From NCBI GenBank assembly GCA_927911235.1, contig CAKMOY010000215.1:1-12630 (forward strand): DNA of 12,630 nt, written 5' to 3'. Both the position numbers and the translations under genes were made by a program. This DNA comes from an uncultured Moraxella sp. (lineage in GTDB: Bacteria; Pseudomonadota; Gammaproteobacteria; Pseudomonadales; Moraxellaceae). A model generated the notes under the pieces. That model did not search any database. It had not been told where the DNA came from and was given only the letters and a program-made list of their open reading frames with translations. Positions 8,352 to 12,630 of the stretch are shown here, piece after piece (the first letter of the stretch is position 1; every line of letters begins with the position of its first letter).

Positions 8352-8561
8352 TTAGAATCTGTATTCATAACGTTTTTGCAATGAAAAATACGATAAATCG
8401 CCAGCTTTTCAATGAAAAAACGCAGACTAATAGTCATTCTATCAGGCAAGTTTTTGACATCGAGCCAGAAGATTTAGCCATTTTTCATGCAAAAGTAAAT
8501 AAATATCTACTTTTAAAACTTGTAAAATGTTACCGCGTAATGTTATGAATACAGGTTCTTA
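8352..8561. repeat. ~210-bp MITE-like element with inverted terminal repeats
   Basis: CTGTATTCATAAC (8359-8371) and GTTATGAATACAG (8542-8554) are perfect 13-bp inverted repeats. Similarity extends outward to 17 of 20 positions (8352-8371 against 8542-8561). A fragment of the same left end occurs at 6253, so the sequence is repetitive. The interior carries an open frame of 55 codons (8381-8548, from MKNTINRQLF to YRVML) with no recognisable domain or ribosome-binding site, ending inside the right repeat. No clear target duplication was found. It lies between the DUF305 gene and copZ. A TTGTAA (8520-8525) and TATGAA (8544-8549) pair, 18 bases apart, at its right end could act as an outward promoter for copZ, but this is weak. 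Confidence 0.6.
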
Positions 8562-8595
8562 CACATTCACTTTTTATCAAAAAAAGGAGTCTATC

Positions 8596-8808
8596 ATGAC
8601 AACCCAAACTTTAACATTGAACATTGACGGCATGACTTGCGGTGGCTGTGTTAAAAGCGTTACCAATGCGGTAAACCAAGTCGCTGGCGTGCAAAATTGC
8701 GAAGTCAGTTTAGAACAATCTCAAGCCGTCATTCAATTTGATGATGGTGTAACAAGCGAAACTGCGTTAAAAGAAGCGATTGAAGACTCTGGTTACGATA
8801 TCAAATAG
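8596..8808 (+). CDS. copZ: CopZ-type copper chaperone (HMA domain)
   Basis: This is a 70-residue single heavy-metal-associated domain (beta-alpha-beta-beta-alpha-beta) that carries Cu(I) in the cytosol to the exporter CopA. The metal site is GMTCGGC, with Cys14 and Cys17 at the loop after the first strand. The ending EAIEDSGYDIK is typical. The start at 8596 is set by a strong AAGGAG six to eight bases upstream. The open frame extends back to 8527, but that part reads through the end of the inverted-repeat element and is not coding. copA follows after 112 bases. It lacks the longer CopA features, so it is a true stand-alone chaperone rather than a fragment. Confidence 0.93.
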   Translation: MTTQTLTLNIDGMTCGGCVKSVTNAVNQVAGVQNCEVSLEQSQAVIQFDDGVTSETALKEAIEDSGYDIK

Positions 8809-8851
8809 TTGAATTAAATTGTAAAATCATGTAAAAGATTGGTAAATTTTT

Positions 8852-8860
8852 TGCTATAAT
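8852..8860 (+). promoter_or_regulatory. extended -10 promoter of copA
   Basis: TG-C-TATAAT is a perfect extended -10 with no good -35 at normal distance. It lies 60 bases before the copA start. No CueR-like ACCTT..AAGGT dyad is present here, so this promoter looks CueR-independent. Copper induction of copA would then have to come by read-through from upstream. Confidence 0.5.
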
Positions 8861-8920
8861 TTGACTTTTTGATACAAAATTTTTATCAATCTATCAAATC
8901 CAAACATAAGCCAACAAACC

Positions 8921-11167
8921 ATGAACAACGCCCAATCCCTTACCCTAAAAATTGACGGCATGACCTGCCAAGCCTGTGCCAATCGTATTGAAAAAGTGTT
9001 AAGCAAAAAGCCTGCCATTTATCAAGCCGATGTGAATTTTGCCAATGAAACGGCGTTAATTCGCTTTGATGAAAGTCAGACCAACAGCCAGCAACTCATT
9101 GATTGGATTGAAAAAACAGGCTATCACGCTTCGCTAAACCCCACCGACAACACCGAAACCAACGAAAGTCCGCTACGCCAATGGCAGTTGTGGGGCGTTT
9201 GGTTGTGTTTGTTGCCGTTTTTGGTGGGTATGGGCGGTATGATGTTGGGTCGGCATGATTTGATGCCAGCTGTTTGGTTGCAGTTTGCGTTGGCGACTGT
9301 TGTGCAGTTTGGCTTTGCGTTGCCATTTTACAAAAGTGCGTTTGCCAGTATTCGTGGCGGTCTTGCCAATATGGACGTGCTTGTCGTGTTAGGTACACTC
9401 ACGATTTGGGCGTATTCCACTTATGTTTGGTATTATTTGCACAATCCGCATGGCGTTTATTTTGAAGCCAGCGTGATGGTGATTGCGTTTGTAAAACTTG
9501 GCAAATTTTTGGAACATCGCACCAAAAAACACAGTTTAAACAGCATTAATCTGTTGCTAGATTTGACACCGACCGAAGTGCAAGCCAAAGATAGTGACAA
9601 CAATTGGCAAGCCAAAGCCTTAAGCAATGTACAAATTGATGATATTTTGCTTGGCAAGGCAGGTTCTCGCATTGCGACCGATGGCATTGTCATTGCAGGT
9701 AAGGGTTGGTGCGATGAAAGTCATTTAACAGGTGAGTCCGTGCCACTTGCCAAAGCCAAAAACAGCCGAGTACTGGCAGGGGCGATGGTGTCGGACGGCA
9801 GTTTTGAGTACAAAGTAACCGCCACAGGCGAACAAACTCGGCTGGGCGATATGATTCAAGCCTTGAATGATGCACAAGGAAGCAAAGCGGATATCGCACG
9901 CATTGCCGACAAGGTAGCAGGAGTTTTTGTGCCGTTGGTCGTCATGCTAGCGATACTGACTTTTTTGGGTAATTTTTGGTATTTTGGCGGATTTGACCTT
10001 GTGCAACAGCATGGCATTGATTCCACCGCCGTATATGGCACAGCCTTTGAAACTGCGTTAATGCGTGCGGTGTCGGTGCTGGTGATTGCTTGCCCTTGTG
10101 CAATGGGGCTTGCCACACCTGCGGCGATTATGGCTGGCATGGGCGTGTCGGCTCGGCATGGCATTTGGTTCAAAGATGCCAAAGCCCTAGAATCAGCGGG
10201 CAAAATTGACACCGTTGTCCTTGACAAAACAGGCACGCTCACCGAAGGCAAGCCAAAAATGGTCGCCCATTATCTGATGGACAATGGTTTAAAATTTGAT
10301 GATATTTTGACCCTTGTCGCCAGTGTAGAACGCCATGCCAATCACCCACTTGCTACCACTTTGGTAAACGTTGCCGAAAAACTTGCCAAAACCAAAAATA
10401 AAACCTTAAATTTTATCCCATTAAAATCGTTAAAAACCATTGCAGGGCAAGGCATACAAGCAGTTGTCAGCTTTGATGGTGAAAATGACAGCCTTGTCAA
10501 AGTCGGCTCGTTCGCTTTTACCAATATGAAATTGCCAAATGATATTGTTAATGATGAAAAAAGCATTTGGCATATCGCAAGCCAAGTCGGTGTCAGCGTT
10601 GATGATGTGCCAATTGCGGGATTTGCGTTGGCAGATGCCCTCAAATCGGACAGTGCCGAAACCATCGCAAAACTGCAACATGACGGCTTAAAAGTGATGA
10701 TTATGAGTGGCGACAAGCAGTCGGTTGTGGATTATATCGGCAAAGCCGTCCACGCCAACGAAGCCTACGGCGAACAATCCCCACGAGATAAAGCCAATAA
10801 TATCATGGACTTACAACAAAAAGGGGCAAAAGTTGCAATGGTCGGCGATGGTGTGAACGATGCCCCAGCGATGGCGACTGCAATAGCAAGTTTTGCGGTG
10901 GAGCAAGGCACAGACATCGCCAAACACAGTGCGTCTGCTCGCTTGGTCGGTACGTCTTTGATTCATGTCAATCATGCTATCAAAATCGCCAACGCCACCT
11001 TACGCAATATCAAACAAAATTTGTTTTTTGCATTTTTTTATAACTGTTTGGGTATTCCGCTTGCAATGTTTGGATTTTTAAATCCGATGATAGCGGCTGG
11101 TGCGATGGCATTAAGCTCTATTTCGGTATTGCTCAATGCGTTACGTTTGACACGGTTTAAACCTTAA
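8921..11167 (+). CDS. copA: CopA, Cu(I)-exporting P1B-type ATPase
   Basis: CopA pumps Cu(I) out of the cytoplasm at the cost of ATP. The 748-residue protein has one N-terminal HMA domain with GMTCQAC (Cys16, Cys19), eight predicted membrane segments, and an actuator domain with TGES (270-273). The membrane metal site CPC (391-393) is in CPCAMGLATP. The phosphorylation site DKTGTLT has Asp435. The P1B marker HP is at 475-476 and the hinge GDGVNDAPA at 642-650. The last helices carry YN (707-708) and MALSS (729-733), which with CPC define the Cu+ subgroup P1B-1. All catalytic residues are present, so the pump should be active. The segment after the hinge (MATAIASFAVEQGTDIAKHS) departs from the usual ALAxADVGIA form but resembles some gammaproteobacterial CopAs. 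The start ATG has no strong Shine-Dalgarno. Confidence 0.96.
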   Translation: MNNAQSLTLKIDGMTCQACANRIEKVLSKKPAIYQADVNFANETALIRFDESQTNSQQLIDWIEKTGYHASLNPTDNTETNESPLRQWQLWGVWLCLLPFLVGMGGMMLGRHDLMPAVWLQFALATVVQFGFALPFYKSAFASIRGGLANMDVLVVLGTLTIWAYSTYVWYYLHNPHGVYFEASVMVIAFVKLGKFLEHRTKKHSLNSINLLLDLTPTEVQAKDSDNNWQAKALSNVQIDDILLGKAGSRIATDGIVIAGKGWCDESHLTGESVPLAKAKNSRVLAGAMVSDGSFEYKVTATGEQTRLGDMIQALNDAQGSKADIARIADKVAGVFVPLVVMLAILTFLGNFWYFGGFDLVQQHGIDSTAVYGTAFETALMRAVSVLVIACPCAMGLATPAAIMAGMGVSARHGIWFKDAKALESAGKIDTVVLDKTGTLTEGKPKMVAHYLMDNGLKFDDILTLVASVERHANHPLATTLVNVAEKLAKTKNKTLNFIPLKSLKTIAGQGIQAVVSFDGENDSLVKVGSFAFTNMKLPNDIVNDEKSIWHIASQVGVSVDDVPIAGFALADALKSDSAETIAKLQHDGLKVMIMSGDKQSVVDYIGKAVHANEAYGEQSPRDKANNIMDLQQKGAKVAMVGDGVNDAPAMATAIASFAVEQGTDIAKHSASARLVGTSLIHVNHAIKIANATLRNIKQNLFFAFFYNCLGIPLAMFGFLNPMIAAGAMALSSISVLLNALRLTRFKP

Positions 11168-11193
11168 AGATTTAAACTTTAAGTCAGTTAAAA

Positions 11194-11224
11194 TAGTGGG
11201 TTACGCTATGACTAACCCACGCTA
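11194..11224. repeat. REP-like palindrome after copA
   Basis: GTGGGTTA (11196-11203) and TAACCCAC (11213-11220) are perfect 8-bp arms around a 9-base loop. Flanking TA and GCTA extend the pairing with one bulge. This GTGGGTTA..TAACCCAC form is a common dispersed repeat type. It lacks a T-run but sits between the ends of copA (plus) and fkpB (minus), where it could protect or end both transcripts. Confidence 0.5.
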
Positions 11225-11247
11225 CAACAAGACATTTTAAGAACGTT

Positions 11248-11751
11248 TTAACCAAATTTTACCGCTTGGCTATCTTTTGGGATTACTTTAAAGATTTGCA
11301 CTTTAAATAAGACATTTTGCCCTGCCAATGGGTGATTAAAATCAACAGCTATCGTATCATCATTCACTTCACTCACCACGCCGACCAATGTCGTTTTGCT
11401 TTTGTCTTCAAACTCTATCATCATGCCGACTTCTGGCTCGTTTGTCATGGCAAAGTCGGTTTTTGTAAAACGTTGGACGTTGTTTTCATTCCATTGTCCA
11501 AAGGCTTCATCTGGCGATAGATGGGCGGTGCGTGTATCGCCTGCGGTCAGATTCATCAACACTTTTTCAAAGCCTTCTAGCAGACTGCCATCGCCAATGG
11601 TTAGGCTGACGGGTTCTGGTCGCTCAAAGGTGCTATCTATGACTGTGCCGTTTTCTAGGCTGACTTCAAAGTGCAGGGCGACTTGGCTACCTTGTGCGAT
11701 ACGGGTTTGTTCGTTGGGATTGATAATGGGGGTTTGGGGGTTCTGGGTCAT
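11248..11751 (-). CDS. fkpB: FKBP-type peptidyl-prolyl cis-trans isomerase, SlpA/FkpB type
   Basis: This is a cytosolic prolyl isomerase/chaperone of the SlyD-SlpA branch, 167 residues (E. coli FkpB: 149). An FKBP core (about 20-70 and 130-157) is split by an insert-in-flap chaperone domain (about 71-130). Family blocks are VALHFEVSLENGTVIDSTF (24-42), IGDGSLLEGFE (52-62), LSPDEAFGQWNENNVQ (78-93) and the hallmark VDFNHPLAGQ (136-145). No His-rich metal tail of the SlyD kind is present, which favours SlpA/FkpB. AGGAACAGGA lies upstream of the ATG. In E. coli the gene sits between lspA and ispH. Here an IS200/IS605-type element ends about 38 bases upstream of the start codon, so any original partner genes have been separated and the promoter may have been replaced. 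Confidence 0.92.
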   Translation of the reverse strand: MTQNPQTPIINPNEQTRIAQGSQVALHFEVSLENGTVIDSTFERPEPVSLTIGDGSLLEGFEKVLMNLTAGDTRTAHLSPDEAFGQWNENNVQRFTKTDFAMTNEPEVGMMIEFEDKSKTTLVGVVSEVNDDTIAVDFNHPLAGQNVLFKVQIFKVIPKDSQAVKFG

Positions 11752-11789
11752 GTTTGTTCCTGTTCCTTAAAACCTATCTAAACCTACCT

Positions 11790-11838
11790 ATAAGGCAAAT
11801 CTAGCGTTTAATTCCTACTTCAGCGTTGTTTGCCTTAT
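11790..11838. repeat. inverted repeat at the 3' end of the IS200/IS605-type element
   Basis: ATAAGGCAAA (11790-11799) and TTTGCCTTAT (11829-11838) are perfect 10-bp arms around a 29-base loop. The loop itself holds two AACGCT copies on the minus strand. The hairpin lies 77 bases beyond the tnpB stop, where IS605-group elements carry the subterminal hairpin recognised by TnpA and forming part of the TnpB guide-RNA scaffold. The exact element end was not determined. Confidence 0.55.
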
Positions 11839-11915
11839 TCATTTGAACTTGGACTTACATCAACTCCATAGGCGTTTTTTAATTGGGGATAGAACCTACC
11901 CACCAATGATTGAAA

Positions 11916-12630
11916 TTAAGATAAAGTTAAAGCCTTATCCGCTTGATTTAAAATATTGATACTGGCATTCACATCACGGCCATGATGGGAATGACAACTA
12001 GGACATATCCAATTTCTTACCGCTAAAAGTGAAATCTGCTTTATCCATGATAAAGCCACAATTTGAGCAAGTTTTACTTGATGGATAAAATCTATCCAAT
12101 TCTTTTACAGTTTTATTATGAATATTGGCTTTGTAAATCAGTTGTCGTTTAAGTTCATAAAAACCTAAATCACTTATTGCACGGCTAAGTTTTCTATTCT
12201 TTGCCATGCCTTTAACGTTTAAGTTTTCAATACAAATGGTGTCAAATCGTTTTACCAAATTTGATGTTAATTTGTGAGTAAAATCCTTGCGAATACAACT
12301 GATTTTAAAGTGTAACCGTGATAGCTTGGTTTTCGCCTTTTCACGGTTTTTAGAGCCTTTTTGTTTTCTTGATAAGCATTTGCTTGCTTTTTTAAGTTTG
12401 TTTAGATAGCGTTTTAATGGTTTTGGTACTTGGATTTTTTCACCATTTGACTTTTCACCATTTGACAAGGTGGCAAGGTCGGTTATGCCTAAGTCTATGC
12501 CAACTTGTTTGCCTGTTTTGGGTTGTGGTTTGATGATGTCTTGTAATTCAACGGCAACCGATACAAACCATTTACCGCCTTGTTTAAAGATTTTAGCGGA
12601 TAGGATTTTGCCTGTGTGAAAAACTGCGAC
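11916..12630 (-). pseudogene. tnpB: tnpB, RNA-guided nuclease of IS200/IS605 group (partial, frameshifted)
   Basis: TnpB is the transposon-encoded RNA-guided DNA nuclease related to Cas12. The reading frame is open from the right edge and includes VGIDLGITDLATLSNGEK (first RuvC Asp), a basic helical stretch, CIENLNVKGM (RuvC Glu) and the first zinc-finger pair CSNCG. In this frame a TAG stops it at 11998. One base over, the true C-terminus continues as WICPSC, HHGRDVNASIN (third RuvC Asp) and NQADKALTLS, ending at TAA 11916-11918. A single-base insertion at about 12020-12050 therefore splits the zinc finger and removes the last catalytic Asp. A TTG at 12468 can look like a start, but the frame clearly continues upstream past the window. 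A 15-bp tandem duplication adds a second SNGEK. The protein is probably inactive unless frameshifting occurs or the indel is a sequencing error. Confidence 0.85.
12436..12465. repeat. 15-bp tandem duplication inside tnpB
   Basis: Two adjacent 15-base units, (T/C)TTTTCACCATTTGA, differ only at the first base. They encode SNGEK twice on the minus strand. Homologous TnpBs normally have a single SNGEK-like segment here. The duplication keeps the frame. Confidence 0.85.

Larger units (their letters stand above)
11790..12630 (-). mobile_element. IS200/IS605-type element (right-end portion; runs off the window)
   Basis: This is the 3' part of an insertion sequence of the single-strand-transposing IS200/IS605 group, recognised from its tnpB gene and the hairpin-bearing non-coding end. 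No tnpA is inside the window; it could lie beyond the right edge or be absent. The roughly 80-200 bases on the minus strand covering the tnpB 3' end and hairpin (about 11790-11990) are where the TnpB-associated guide RNA (omega/reRNA) would be encoded, with the guide taken from the flank next to fkpB. Family placement is by established knowledge of the group. Confidence 0.7.

Noticed and set aside
8048..8449. 133-residue minus-strand ORF
   Set aside because: It is antisense to the well-supported DUF305 coding sequence and then runs into the inverted-repeat element.
8527..8595. Upstream start for copZ, adding 23 residues
   Set aside because: The extension is encoded by the end of the inverted-repeat element. 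AAGGAG clearly marks 8596 as the start.
12466..12468. TTG start giving a 156-residue protein
   Set aside because: The same frame continues upstream to the window edge with conserved TnpB sequence (VGIDLGITDLATL), so this is mid-gene.

Overview
The window looks like a chromosomal segment from a low-GC gammaproteobacterium, most likely of the family Moraxellaceae (Moraxella/Faucicola-like). This rests on protein character (a Neisseria/Moraxella-style Trx-MsrA-MsrB fusion, a short YgfZ, UPF0756, an SlpA-type FKBP), strongly A/T-biased third codon positions and A/T-rich spacers. It was judged by eye, without a database search.

Left part (1-4440). A KpsC-type capsule Kdo-transferase gene runs off the left edge on the minus strand. 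Its apparent stop lies between two A-homopolymers, and reading across both restores the start of the second KpsC module. Next come a YjdM/PhnA zinc-ribbon gene (minus), then ygfZ and pyrG (plus). pyrG has a clear promoter in front and a strong bidirectional terminator behind, shared with the converging msrAB gene.

Middle (4440-7090). A 568-residue envelope methionine sulfoxide reductase (thioredoxin, MsrA and MsrB domains, putative lipoprotein) is followed by a 454-bp non-coding stretch. That stretch holds a fragment of a repeat element, a 5S-rRNA-like remnant, a strong hairpin terminator and the promoter of a UPF0756 (DUF441) membrane protein gene.

Copper block (7099-11167). A CueR regulator diverges from a tandem-DUF305 lipoprotein gene. 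Between them is a textbook CueR operator: a 10-bp dyad inside a promoter with a 19-bp spacer. Downstream on the plus strand lie a CopZ chaperone and a CopA Cu+-ATPase. A ~210-bp inverted-repeat element (MITE-like) has separated the DUF305 gene from copZ, and copA has its own extended -10 promoter. The expected division of labour is CueR sensing Cu(I), the DUF305 lipoprotein binding copper in the envelope, CopZ carrying it in the cytosol, CopA exporting it, and MsrAB possibly repairing envelope methionines.

Right part (11168-12630). A REP-like palindrome follows copA. An SlpA/FkpB-type prolyl isomerase gene (minus) comes next, with an IS200/IS605-type element directly upstream. Its tnpB enters from the right edge, carries an in-frame 15-bp duplication and is broken by a frameshift just before the second half of its zinc finger. 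No tRNA, intact rRNA, CRISPR array or complete new defence system was seen.
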